A DNA stretch of 34,389 nucleotides, from assembly GCA_002338505.1 (NCBI GenBank), contig DDIK01000086.1, positions 1-34,389 on the forward strand. Reading direction: 5' to 3'. The DNA comes from Bacteriovorax sp. UBA1852 (GTDB lineage: Bacteria; Bdellovibrionota; Bacteriovoracia; Bacteriovoracales; Bacteriovoracaceae). Shown here piece by piece: positions 1 through 8,056 of this stretch (positions are counted from its first letter, which is position 1; each line of letters starts with the position of its first letter). The position numbers were made by a program, and so were the translations under genes. Under the pieces are notes generated by a model. That model did no database searches. It had not been told where the DNA came from and saw only the letters and a program-made list of their open reading frames with translations.

Positions 1-2
1 GA

Positions 3-146
3 GAAGGTGGAGAGAAGTAGGCTTCAAGCCGTTATTATAATCTACTAACGATCTTAGCAAAAGCCCACGGAGTAAAAATAATTTTTGATGAAGTTCAAAC
101 GGGATTTCACCTTGGAAGAGACTTCTTTTGGTTTAAGACTTTTAAA
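3..146 (+). other. Upstream part of the aminotransferase reading frame, interrupted by TAG
   Basis: The frame of the gene that follows continues upstream of its first ATG to the window edge. It reads EGGEK, then TAG at 18-20, then ASSRYYNLLTILAKAHG and IIFDEVQTG. Both sides of the stop fit class III aminotransferases of the GABA/lysine aminotransferase type, where EGG is followed after a few residues by a helix and then the DEVQTG motif with the PLP-binding Asp. The stop occupies one ordinary residue position, so it looks like a single-codon nonsense change rather than a gene boundary. There is no ATG, GTG or TTG in this frame between 21 and 147. Only five codons before the stop are visible. 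Confidence 0.75.
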
Positions 147-2213
147 ATGAAAGACTCAAAGAATAATGAAATTTTTCCCGATTATCTCTCGAGTGCCAAG
201 AAGTCTCAAACAGGTTTTGTCCTGTCTTTTCTTGGAGATTATCATCCAAATGATGAAATTAATTACACTTCGATTTTACGTGGCTTCTACCAAGGTCTTA
301 TCACTGATCAACAAAGTGAAAACATTCATAAAATTGAGGAGTATGTCACTGAAAAGTTAAATGGGCTAAATGAAAAGTATAGTCAATTTAGTTGCCCTAG
401 GGCGCGAGGGATCGCTTTCAGTATTGACTGTGAAAATAATGAGCAAGTCATGGCATTTATTAAAAAGCGTTTTGATCTAGGTCTTCTTATCTATCCTGCG
501 GGATTAAAGACGTTGAGATTTAGACTCAATACTGCTTGGAAAGAAAGTGAGATAAATTATCTCTTTGAGTCACTTGATATGCTGGCCCAATTTGTTTTTA
601 ACGATAAGGAGTTTGAAGCTCCGAAGAAGTTTACAAGCTCTCTCAAAGATGATTCCACTGATATGTACAAGTGGCATGAGAAACTCGTTTTAGCTAAGAA
701 AGATGGAATTGCAAATAAAGAGGCGACTCAATTTGCGCAAGACTTTTTCAATGAGAAAAATATTCAATTAGAAACAATAACTAGTGAGAACTTCTCTAGC
801 TATAAAGAAGATATTATTAAGATTGAAAATGAAGTCTACGAACCTACAAGACGAACAGATATTTCTAAATTTGAAAGAGTTGTAAATACTGATCTCTTCG
901 TTGCGATTGCAATAAAAAAAGACAATGAGCTCATAGGAATAAGCTTTGGTGGTCAGCTAGCTAAATTCAGCGATGAAAGAGGAATGCGTAGAGCACGTTT
1001 TTTTAACAACCCAGCTGCTCTTTATATGCTTGATACGACAATTATTAACAAATACCAAGGGCAATCTCTAGGTCGATACTTGAAATATTCCTTTGAATTA
1101 ATTGCTATTTCTAAAGGCGCTGAGTATGTCTATGGCAGAAATAGAGACATGCTTGCAGGCTCTATGCTTAATACTAATATCTCACTTGGTGCTATACCTG
1201 AAATATATGTAGAAGAAGATTACTTGGATGATTTAAAGTATCGCAATGTCTATATCTATCGTTCAAACCTGAGATGGAAACCCAATTATGAGAGCATTAT
1301 CTCTAAGAGTAATAACGCTCCCCTCTCTCATATATCAATTAGCGATCTGAGCTCGGAGTTTATTACACTTAATATTCCAGGTATCGTTAATAAAGTTTGC
1401 CTCTCAAACTTTATCTCTGAAACTTATATCGACGCAACAAAGAAGCTTGCGGCTAATCTACCAAAAGAACTGAGGTACATCTTCAGTTCGAGTGGCCATA
1501 GTGAATGTATGGATAAGGTCTATAAGTCACTTTACTATGTGAATAAGAATGATAAGAAGAAAATAGCAAATAAAGTTCTCACTCTTGGTGAACATAATTT
1601 TGGTCAAAATAGTATGCTAGCTTACTCAATAAGCTACCCGACTCTGGCACACTTTCCAACTCATGCAGTAAATGGGATTTCATTAAATACTATTGAAGAA
1701 GAATTAGCTTCTGGAAAGTATCTGGCTTTCTTTATAAATATCTCAGACCTTATTCTTAATTGTCATGAAGATAAAGCATATGGCTCAGCTGAGCAGGCAC
1801 TTATAAAAATCAAGGCAATCTGCCAAAAGCACAATGTCTATATTGTCTATAATCAGACTTGTGAATTTGAATATAGTGATGAGACAACGCCTGATGCACT
1901 GATTAAGTATCTTGGTGGTCAGATGGGTGTATGCGCGCTTAAAGAAGAGCTAAGAGTTGATAAGCCTTTGATGATGATTAGTACATGGGATGGGGATGAG
2001 TACTCTCTATGCGCCTATAATAAGTCACTTGAATTAAAGCAAGAGTCATTAGAAAGTTTTAGCTCTTATGGTATTGAACAATTAAATAAGAACTTAATCA
2101 ATGTTACGAGTAAAACACCACTTAGTTTAAGAAAGCTCTTTCCTGTTAATGGCGTCTATTCACTTTCTCCAGCTGAGAGTAATTATCTTAAAGACACCTT
2201 GGAGAATCTGTGA
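147..2213 (+). CDS. Aminotransferase (C-terminal half)-GNAT acetyltransferase-aminotransferase-like fusion protein
   Basis: The true gene starts left of the window; 147 is only the first ATG after an in-frame TAG at 18-20. Residues 1 to about 155 are the C-terminal half of a class III PLP aminotransferase of GABA/lysine-aminotransferase type. The Schiff-base Lys is probably in the AKK of LSSAKKSQTG (residues 18-19), and the small domain ends with LLIYPAGLKTLRFRL. Residues about 165-375 are a GNAT N-acetyltransferase, with the acetyl-CoA loop around YQGQSLGRYL. Residues about 385-688 resemble the large domain of a second aminotransferase (FSSSGHSE, KVLTLGEHNFG, IVYNQTCEF), but the PLP-binding Asp is replaced by Asn, so this copy is probably inactive. 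The downstream hydrolase and CoA-transferase genes overlap it. In Bacillus the equivalent activities (YodT, YodP, YodR/S) act in beta-lysine catabolism. Domain calls are firm; the substrate is inferred. Confidence 0.75.
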   Translation: MKDSKNNEIFPDYLSSAKKSQTGFVLSFLGDYHPNDEINYTSILRGFYQGLITDQQSENIHKIEEYVTEKLNGLNEKYSQFSCPRARGIAFSIDCENNEQVMAFIKKRFDLGLLIYPAGLKTLRFRLNTAWKESEINYLFESLDMLAQFVFNDKEFEAPKKFTSSLKDDSTDMYKWHEKLVLAKKDGIANKEATQFAQDFFNEKNIQLETITSENFSSYKEDIIKIENEVYEPTRRTDISKFERVVNTDLFVAIAIKKDNELIGISFGGQLAKFSDERGMRRARFFNNPAALYMLDTTIINKYQGQSLGRYLKYSFELIAISKGAEYVYGRNRDMLAGSMLNTNISLGAIPEIYVEEDYLDDLKYRNVYIYRSNLRWKPNYESIISKSNNAPLSHISISDLSSEFITLNIPGIVNKVCLSNFISETYIDATKKLAANLPKELRYIFSSSGHSECMDKVYKSLYYVNKNDKKKIANKVLTLGEHNFGQNSMLAYSISYPTLAHFPTHAVNGISLNTIEEELASGKYLAFFINISDLILNCHEDKAYGSAEQALIKIKAICQKHNVYIVYNQTCEFEYSDETTPDALIKYLGGQMGVCALKEELRVDKPLMMISTWDGDEYSLCAYNKSLELKQESLESFSSYGIEQLNKNLINVTSKTPLSLRKLFPVNGVYSLSPAESNYLKDTLENL

Positions 2214-3283
2214 ATAGTTTGAGTGACTGTAAATTTCCTATCATTGATATGAGGGATGTCAAAGAGTCTGATTGGGGCCTAGAGCATGGCCAGAGATTTA
2301 AAAAAGAAATTAAGGAACTCTCTCTCATAAGAAGAGAGCTTATGATTAAAAAGAACCCAAAACTTGAAGGCGATATTGATCGCCTTGCAAATGAGCAACT
2401 AGAAGTCTCAAAGAAGTATAATCCTCAGCTCTTTCATGAGTTAGAAAATATTTCAAAAGGCTCCGGCGTTTCATTAATTGATCTCGTTATTCTTAATAAC
2501 TATACAGACTTTAGAGATATACAATTAAATGATGAAGGTTGTACGACAATTTCTTGTAAAGATAACATGAATCAAGTCGGCCAAACCTGGGATATGCATG
2601 GGAGTGCGGCAAATTATATATGCATTCTAATCTATCCTAAGAAAATTCTCTTTTCACTTGTTGGCTGTCTTGGAATGATGGGTGTTAATTCACAAGGACT
2701 ATTTTTAGGAGTTAACAATATCAATACGAAGAATGCTAAAGCTGCCCTTTTGTGGCCTATGCTCGTTAGCGACTTACTAGATAAGAACTCTATTGATGAT
2801 ATGAGAGAGGGCTTAAATAATGCACCAGTTACTTCTGGTCATAATTATCTCATTGCAGATAAAGATCTTGGGGAACATTGGGAAATCTCTCCGACGCAAA
2901 GAGAGCTAGTTTTTAATAATGTTTCAGGAGATGGAAAGAAACTCGTCTATCATACAAACCATTGCTTATCGCCAGAACTTCAAAGAGAAGAAGATCAAAT
3001 CTCAGGAAATTCGACGACATTTAATCGCTTTGAGATTATGAAAGAATATAACTTAGAATTCAAAGAGAGTAAGATTGACGATCTCTATGAGATACTTACT
3101 TCTCATAAAGGTTATCCTAAATCCATCTGTTCACATTCAATGAGCTCTGACACAGATCCATCTATGACATGTGGTGGAGGCCTCTATGACTTTAATGAAA
3201 AGAGGTTTCAAGTATGGAGAGGCTGCAAAAAGACGGGAAACTATATTGAACATAGTTTCGTGACTGAGGAGATATTCTCGTGA
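2210..3283 (+). CDS. C45-family (acyl-CoA:6-APA acyltransferase-like) Ntn amidohydrolase
   Basis: The GTG start at 2210 shares GTGA with the stop of the preceding gene and has GGAG just upstream. The 357-residue protein has the shape of peptidase C45/isopenicillin N acyltransferase-like Ntn hydrolases. It has a helical N-terminus, then the Gly-Cys-Thr-Thr junction at residues 110-113 where such proteins cleave themselves to expose Cys111 as nucleophile. After this come a GQTWDMH segment and LGMMGVNSQGLFLGVNN. Family members hydrolyse or transfer amide-linked acyl groups. There is no signal peptide, so it should be cytoplasmic. Between an acetyltransferase/aminotransferase and a CoA-transferase, a plausible job is removing the N-acetyl group from 4-acetamidobutyrate or its CoA ester, the role assigned to deacetylase YodQ in Bacillus. 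That role is inference; the fold and nucleophile are well supported. Confidence 0.7.
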   Translation: MNSLSDCKFPIIDMRDVKESDWGLEHGQRFKKEIKELSLIRRELMIKKNPKLEGDIDRLANEQLEVSKKYNPQLFHELENISKGSGVSLIDLVILNNYTDFRDIQLNDEGCTTISCKDNMNQVGQTWDMHGSAANYICILIYPKKILFSLVGCLGMMGVNSQGLFLGVNNINTKNAKAALLWPMLVSDLLDKNSIDDMREGLNNAPVTSGHNYLIADKDLGEHWEISPTQRELVFNNVSGDGKKLVYHTNHCLSPELQREEDQISGNSTTFNRFEIMKEYNLEFKESKIDDLYEILTSHKGYPKSICSHSMSSDTDPSMTCGGGLYDFNEKRFQVWRGCKKTGNYIEHSFVTEEIFS

Positions 3284-3999
3284 GTACACCAAAGGTCTAT
3301 AACTCGGCAAAAGAAGCGGTTAGCGATATCACTTCAGGATCAAGCCTGATGAGTGGAGGCTTTGGACTATGTGGGATACCAGAGAATTCAATCGACGCTA
3401 TTTCTGATTTACAAATTAATGGCCTGACAGTTATATCAAATAATATTGGTAATTCAGGTCGGGGATTAGTGGCGCTTTTAAAAAAAGATATGATATCAAG
3501 TGCAATTTGTTCATATGTTGGCGGCAATCCAGATCTTGAAAGTCGAATGCTAAAAGATGAAATCAAGGTCACTCTCGTGCCACAAGGGACATTTAGCGAG
3601 AGGATTAGAGCTGCAGGACTTGGAATTAGGGCGTTTTATACTCCTACAGGTCATGGAACAAGTGTGGCCCTAGGAAAAGATGAAAAAATGTTTGATAGGC
3701 CCTGCATTCTAGAGAAGGCCCTTCATGCAGACTTCGCGATTATTAAAGCAGAAATTGCGGATGAATATGGAAATCTCTACTTCAAAGAAACAGCGAGAAA
3801 CTTCTCCCCTCTTATGGCCATGGCCGCAAAGACAACAATTGTTGAAGTTGAAAAACTAGTTAAAATTGGAGAGCTATCTCCAGATCAGATTCATCTTCCT
3901 GGTATATTTGTTCAAAGAATATATCAAGGTAGTAATTATAAGAATGATATTGAATTTAAAATGACAAAGAAAGAATCTGGTGACTCCAATGAAGACTGA
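3280..3999 (+). CDS. 3-oxoacid CoA-transferase, subunit A
   Basis: This is the alpha subunit of a family I CoA-transferase (ScoA/AtoD/YodS type), which moves CoA between an acyl-CoA and a 3-oxoacid. The glycine-rich SGGFGLCGIPENSID near residue 23 is the family signature, followed by NNIGNSGRGL and SYVGGNPDLESRML. The length of 239 residues is normal. It starts at GTG 3280, which overlaps the stop of the hydrolase gene in GTGA with GAGGAG upstream, so translation is probably coupled. The subunit B gene follows with an overlap. In this operon the expected acceptor would be 6-acetamido-3-oxohexanoate if the beta-lysine hypothesis is right. From sequence alone, acetoacetate or another 3-oxoacid is equally possible. 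Confidence 0.9.
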   Translation: MSTPKVYNSAKEAVSDITSGSSLMSGGFGLCGIPENSIDAISDLQINGLTVISNNIGNSGRGLVALLKKDMISSAICSYVGGNPDLESRMLKDEIKVTLVPQGTFSERIRAAGLGIRAFYTPTGHGTSVALGKDEKMFDRPCILEKALHADFAIIKAEIADEYGNLYFKETARNFSPLMAMAAKTTIVEVEKLVKIGELSPDQIHLPGIFVQRIYQGSNYKNDIEFKMTKKESGDSNED

Positions 4000-4630
4000 A
4001 ATAATAGATCAAGAGAAACTTAGTAAAAGAGATATGGCCTATGAGGTGATAAATCTTATTCCTGACTATGCAAGTATCAACCTTGGAATTGGTATGCCCA
4101 CAATGGTCGCTGAACATCTCCCAAAAGAAAAACACGTTATGATTCATTCAGAAAATGGTGTACTTGGAGTGGAAGGACGACCTCTTGAATCTAAGGTCTC
4201 GGCAACACTTATTAATGCCGGAAAGGAAACTGTCTCCATAAAAGATGGAGCTAGCTTCTTTGATAGCGCCATGAGTTTTGGAATGATTCGTGGAGGTCAC
4301 TTAGACTTTGCGATTCTCGGAGGCATGGAAGTAGACATAAATGGAAGCTTGGCCAATTGGATGATTCCAGGAAAGAAAGTTACAGGAATGGGCGGGGCCA
4401 TGGATCTCGTCAATGGTGCCAAGACAGTTGTCGTCATGATGTCACACTATAGTAAGCATGGTGACTCAAAACTCGTCAAGAAGTGTAGCCTCCCTTTAAC
4501 TGGTAAGGCTGTCACTGATTACATTGTGAGTGATCAAGGCGTTTTTAAAATTGAGAATGATAGATTTAAGATCATAAAATGTACAAGAAACTTTTATGAT
4601 AAAGAAAGAGATAATGAACTATATTTATAA
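3989..4630 (+). CDS. 3-oxoacid CoA-transferase, subunit B
   Basis: Beta subunit of the same family I CoA-transferase. The segment MIHSENGVLGVEGRP carries the catalytic glutamate (Glu55 of the ATG form) that forms the covalent CoA thioester. INLGIGMPTMVAEHL and GGHLDFAILGGMEVD are further family blocks. The ATG at 3989 gives 213 residues and an 11-base overlap with subunit A, with GGTG at 3979-3982 as a weak ribosome site. GTG at 3980 would add three residues and cannot be excluded. It is the last gene of the operon: after it come 74 bases and then a convergent gene. I see only a weak 5-bp hairpin there (TGAGG/CCTCA) without a T run. Confidence 0.9.
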   Translation: MKTEIIDQEKLSKRDMAYEVINLIPDYASINLGIGMPTMVAEHLPKEKHVMIHSENGVLGVEGRPLESKVSATLINAGKETVSIKDGASFFDSAMSFGMIRGGHLDFAILGGMEVDINGSLANWMIPGKKVTGMGGAMDLVNGAKTVVVMMSHYSKHGDSKLVKKCSLPLTGKAVTDYIVSDQGVFKIENDRFKIIKCTRNFYDKERDNELYL

Positions 4631-4704
4631 TGGCTCTAGAATTGTATCATTCACTTACCTTGAGGCTCGACGACCTCACACCTCACCACTTTACTGGATC
4701 AGTT

Positions 4705-7134
4705 TTAGTTACTAAAGAAGTTAAAAAAAGATTTCTTCTTAGACTTTTTTGGGTCATATATAAGTGGTTTAAGTTTGATTTTTCTTGAACCTTTAAAAAT
4801 CTTTGCAACTAAACTTCCATCAAAAGAGAAGGAAGTTGTCATATAGTCCGTAAAATCTGATGGCTGTCTCACTGCATATGCTTGATTGTTGTAGCAGGTA
4901 AACATTAAATGAAACTCATCATTATTTATCTTGAACTTTTCACGTCCTCCATCAATACCCTTGGCCCCTAAATTTTCGAAATTTACTCCATTACAATATT
5001 TCTTATAAAACTCCATACTAGACTTAAACGCTTTTCTCTCATCAGACAATTCCTTCAAATTATCCTTTTTATTATTATCTCCGTTCACCCCCATTCTCTC
5101 CAGGGCCCTTTTTATCGTCGACATAAAAGCATCAAGTTCACTACGGATTAAGGGAATATCATTATCACCAACAAGAGAATAAAGCTTTGATAAGTCATCA
5201 AAAAGAAGGGAGACTTTATTTAAAGAATCATAATCTTTGTTAGACTTGTTAAGAATTTTCACAATAATATCTTCAAAATCTTGCGCTCGATCAATACTTA
5301 ACTCATTTTCATCAAAATAAAGTTCTGAATTTAACTTTTCATAATATACTCTTGCTCCAAGTAAACTATTTGTCCAAGGTTCAAATATATTACTAAGCCA
5401 ACGAGACATTTTTAAAAGTCTAAGCTTCAACAGATCACTATTAACGTGCTCTCCATCAACGTAAACTCTTTGATCTTGCCTCATCACGTCGCTCTTATTC
5501 CAAGCAACCAAATCGAAATGCTTTAAGATATCAGTATCAACACTTGTCAAATGGTCATAATACTCCAAACTCAAACCATTCTCGTTATGTTCATAAATTG
5601 AGTCTTGCCACTGAATACCTAATAGCTTTAATTCTGCTGAAGAAATATTACTAAGATCAAGAATACCTAACTTAGAAGTATTAAGAATAGTTATAAGAGA
5701 CTTTAGGTGACGAGAAACTACTTCAATATTGTTTTCTATTTTTGCAATATTTGCACCAGTAACACGTGAATTAATCTTTTCAAAAGGATTCATATCACTA
5801 TCGAAAGAAATCATCTGCTTGTACTCATCGAAATTACTACTAGATCTTAGGATATCCTTTAAAAGTGAAGAGTAATCTTTATTACTTTTGTTGAATATAT
5901 CTTTTATATTTTTAAGATAAAGAAACTCTAAATAATAAACTAACTTCTTAAAAGCTTCATATTTCTCTGAGTCACCTCTATAACGAAAACTATAGACTTT
6001 CATATTTGAAAAGGGATCAAAAGAGCTAGCTAGTTTAGCGACAAAGCCCATATCACCATAAGAGAAATTTTCAATAAGAGTCTTGTGCCGATTAATGTCA
6101 CCTTTAATTACCTTAAAGTCATAAATCAACTCAGAAAGAAAGCTAAGAGAGAGACCGTAAGCATGATATTCATTAAAAACTGTTAACTCTAGGCCTGCTT
6201 TTAACCAACTATTAACGACTAATACTTCATGATCTGGCAATGAAGAGGTATCTACCACTTCTGATAGCTTCTTTAGTCTTTTTTCATTTTCATCATAGAA
6301 TAAATTACTTATTTCCTCTGAGGTATTTTCAAAGAAGATACTTTTAATAAATTTAGAATTAACACTCTTCAGTACTTCAACATCGCCACTCCATTTTTTT
6401 AAAATTTTAGTGGCCTCGGGTAATAGATCTAAAAAGTCTTTTTGCGCGATCTCGATAGAGGGGCTTGCAGCATGAATCATTTCATGAACAAATGTTATAA
6501 TAGTCTGCTCAAAGGATTCCCCGGCTAAATCTATAACGAATATGTTTTCATAAGGCATAAAAGCACCAGAAACATTATAGATGCCGTCACTTTTTTCATT
6601 GAATGTATTACTATGAATATTTGATTCAGCAACTAACTTACGACGAAGTTTTGGACTTAAATCTAAAAGCATAATCTCGTTATTATTCACTTTTTTGATG
6701 AAATTATCAGAGATTTCTTGAAACTCATCAATTTTAGATAAATTAACAAGACTCAATATAGACTCAACAAATCGTAGAACAAATAACTTATTCACTTCAT
6801 TTATTTTAGCAACTGAATAATTGTCATTATTAACTTCTCTTAAATGCCTAAGAATTAAAACTTTTAACTTATAAGTATGATTAAATTGAGAATAGCTAAA
6901 GTTCTCTCCAAATATATTATCTACAACTTTTGCAGAGCTTATCTTGTCACCCTCTAGGCCATCGAGAAAAGAATTGATACTTTGGTTTTCTTTCGATGAA
7001 TTATCGTATTTCTCAGACCATAAACCTTTTGAAATTAACTCGCGAGTGAGCTCAAATGGGAGTCTATTTGACACAGGACCTGCATGAGTTATCCCTGTAA
7101 GAAAAATAAATATTATGATGCATATTGTTTTCAT
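4705..7134 (-). CDS. Large secreted protein with HEXXH zinc-metallopeptidase motif
   Basis: This 809-residue protein begins with a clear signal peptide (MKTICIIIFIFLTGITHA). HEMIH at residues 217-221, in the hydrophobic setting TIITFVHEMIHAASPS, is a zinc-peptidase helix. NEYHA at 321-325, about 100 residues later, offers a Glu that could be the third ligand of a gluzincin-like site. The rest is helical and hydrophilic, matches no family I recognise, and ends in a lysine-rich tail before FFNFFSN. It is the last gene of a minus-strand operon of four secreted proteins, separated from the third by 104 bases containing a perfect 10-bp inverted repeat. The start has AGGA 10 bases upstream. Export and the metal motif are visible; substrate and role are unknown, though a secreted protease acting on host or cell-surface protein would suit a predator. 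Confidence 0.6.
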   Translation of the reverse strand: MKTICIIIFIFLTGITHAGPVSNRLPFELTRELISKGLWSEKYDNSSKENQSINSFLDGLEGDKISSAKVVDNIFGENFSYSQFNHTYKLKVLILRHLREVNNDNYSVAKINEVNKLFVLRFVESILSLVNLSKIDEFQEISDNFIKKVNNNEIMLLDLSPKLRRKLVAESNIHSNTFNEKSDGIYNVSGAFMPYENIFVIDLAGESFEQTIITFVHEMIHAASPSIEIAQKDFLDLLPEATKILKKWSGDVEVLKSVNSKFIKSIFFENTSEEISNLFYDENEKRLKKLSEVVDTSSLPDHEVLVVNSWLKAGLELTVFNEYHAYGLSLSFLSELIYDFKVIKGDINRHKTLIENFSYGDMGFVAKLASSFDPFSNMKVYSFRYRGDSEKYEAFKKLVYYLEFLYLKNIKDIFNKSNKDYSSLLKDILRSSSNFDEYKQMISFDSDMNPFEKINSRVTGANIAKIENNIEVVSRHLKSLITILNTSKLGILDLSNISSAELKLLGIQWQDSIYEHNENGLSLEYYDHLTSVDTDILKHFDLVAWNKSDVMRQDQRVYVDGEHVNSDLLKLRLLKMSRWLSNIFEPWTNSLLGARVYYEKLNSELYFDENELSIDRAQDFEDIIVKILNKSNKDYDSLNKVSLLFDDLSKLYSLVGDNDIPLIRSELDAFMSTIKRALERMGVNGDNNKKDNLKELSDERKAFKSSMEFYKKYCNGVNFENLGAKGIDGGREKFKINNDEFHLMFTCYNNQAYAVRQPSDFTDYMTTSFSFDGSLVAKIFKGSRKIKLKPLIYDPKKSKKKSFFNFFSN

Positions 7135-7148
7135 ATAAGTTCAATCCT

Positions 7149-7181
7149 AAGACAAGTGCCTAAAAAGTAGACACTTGTCTT
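7149..7181 (-). other. Intercistronic 10-bp inverted repeat before the HEXXH gene
   Basis: AAGACAAGTG (7149-7158) and CACTTGTCTT (7172-7181) pair perfectly around a 13-base loop. On the minus strand the hairpin ends 14 bases before the ATG of the metallopeptidase-like gene, just ahead of its AGGA ribosome site. There is no T run after it in that direction, so it does not look like a terminator. It may be an RNA-stability or translation-control element, or a processing point between the third and fourth genes of the operon. Confidence 0.55.
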
Positions 7182-7238
7182 TAAATAATGGCACGAAAAT
7201 TACTTCCTACCAGTTTATATAAGCATTTCTCATGCCAG

Positions 7239-8045
7239 TTAAAATCTTCCATTCATACTTGAGATGACTCTAAAAATTGACCTTCTTAACGCTGCCAAAT
7301 CTTTTTTGGTTGGACTTTCACCCATCATGAGAGTTCTGTGTACTTCTTTATAAATCTTTGACTGTTGCACGTGATATAAGTCGGCCAATGATTTAATGAT
7401 GTGGTTCTCTCTTCTTCTTAAATCGTTTTTTAGGTCTTGCGCCAAGTAGGAAACTAACTTTACGAGTAAGACAGCTTTTGTTAAATCAGTCTGTAATCCG
7501 GTCGAGAACTCCCAAATCCTCAAGGCATGCTGACGACCAAACTCGGCTGAAGTCAAGTAGTTAACATGTGAATCATAATCTGGAATATTATACGCATAAG
7601 ACACTAGCATAAAGTTTGAGTTTGAGAGGTCAAGTGCAAAGTCAAAGCCTTCCTTATAAAAGCTAGCTAGCCACCTATTGTTCTCTTCATCTTTATCGCC
7701 ATTAATTCTTGCGATCACTTGACCAAGCTCATACGTTCTTTGAAGAGAAATACGTAAGAGCACTTCATCGTTTCTTTTTCCAGAATGATCTATGATATTT
7801 AATGCCTCTTGGCTTAGAAAACTCGCTCGTTCACTATAGCTATATTCAAATCTCTCTTCTAAAGCCCTTTCTATAAGATCAGCAGACCGATAAGCTGAAT
7901 TAAAAAATCTTTCATCAGTTGTATCATCAAATCTAAAGAGATCACCGAGTGTAACTATATTAATTTCTTGTTCATTAAATATCTTTTCTGCATTTGTTGT
8001 ATTTAACAGTGTAAGTAGTAATATTAATTTAAATATCTTTTTCAT
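7239..8045 (-). CDS. Secreted helical protein of unknown function
   Basis: The start is placed at ATG 8045, because GGAG lies 6 bases before it and the resulting 268-residue protein opens with a standard signal peptide (MKKIFKLILLLTLLNTTNA). An ATG at 8057 in the same frame overlaps the stop of the previous gene but has no ribosome site. The mature protein is predicted by eye to be largely helical, rich in Arg, Glu and Leu, with no cysteines and no motif I recognise. It is the third gene of the four-gene secreted operon, following its neighbour directly. No function is assigned. Confidence 0.6.
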   Translation of the reverse strand: MKKIFKLILLLTLLNTTNAEKIFNEQEINIVTLGDLFRFDDTTDERFFNSAYRSADLIERALEERFEYSYSERASFLSQEALNIIDHSGKRNDEVLLRISLQRTYELGQVIARINGDKDEENNRWLASFYKEGFDFALDLSNSNFMLVSYAYNIPDYDSHVNYLTSAEFGRQHALRIWEFSTGLQTDLTKAVLLVKLVSYLAQDLKNDLRRRENHIIKSLADLYHVQQSKIYKEVHRTLMMGESPTKKDLAALRRSIFRVISSMNGRF

Positions 8046-8056
8046 GACATGCTCCA

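Noticed and set aside
4631..4704. Hairpin TGAGG/CCTCA between the CoA-transferase and HEXXH genes as a terminator
   Set aside because: Only five pairs, an eight-base loop and no T run in either direction.
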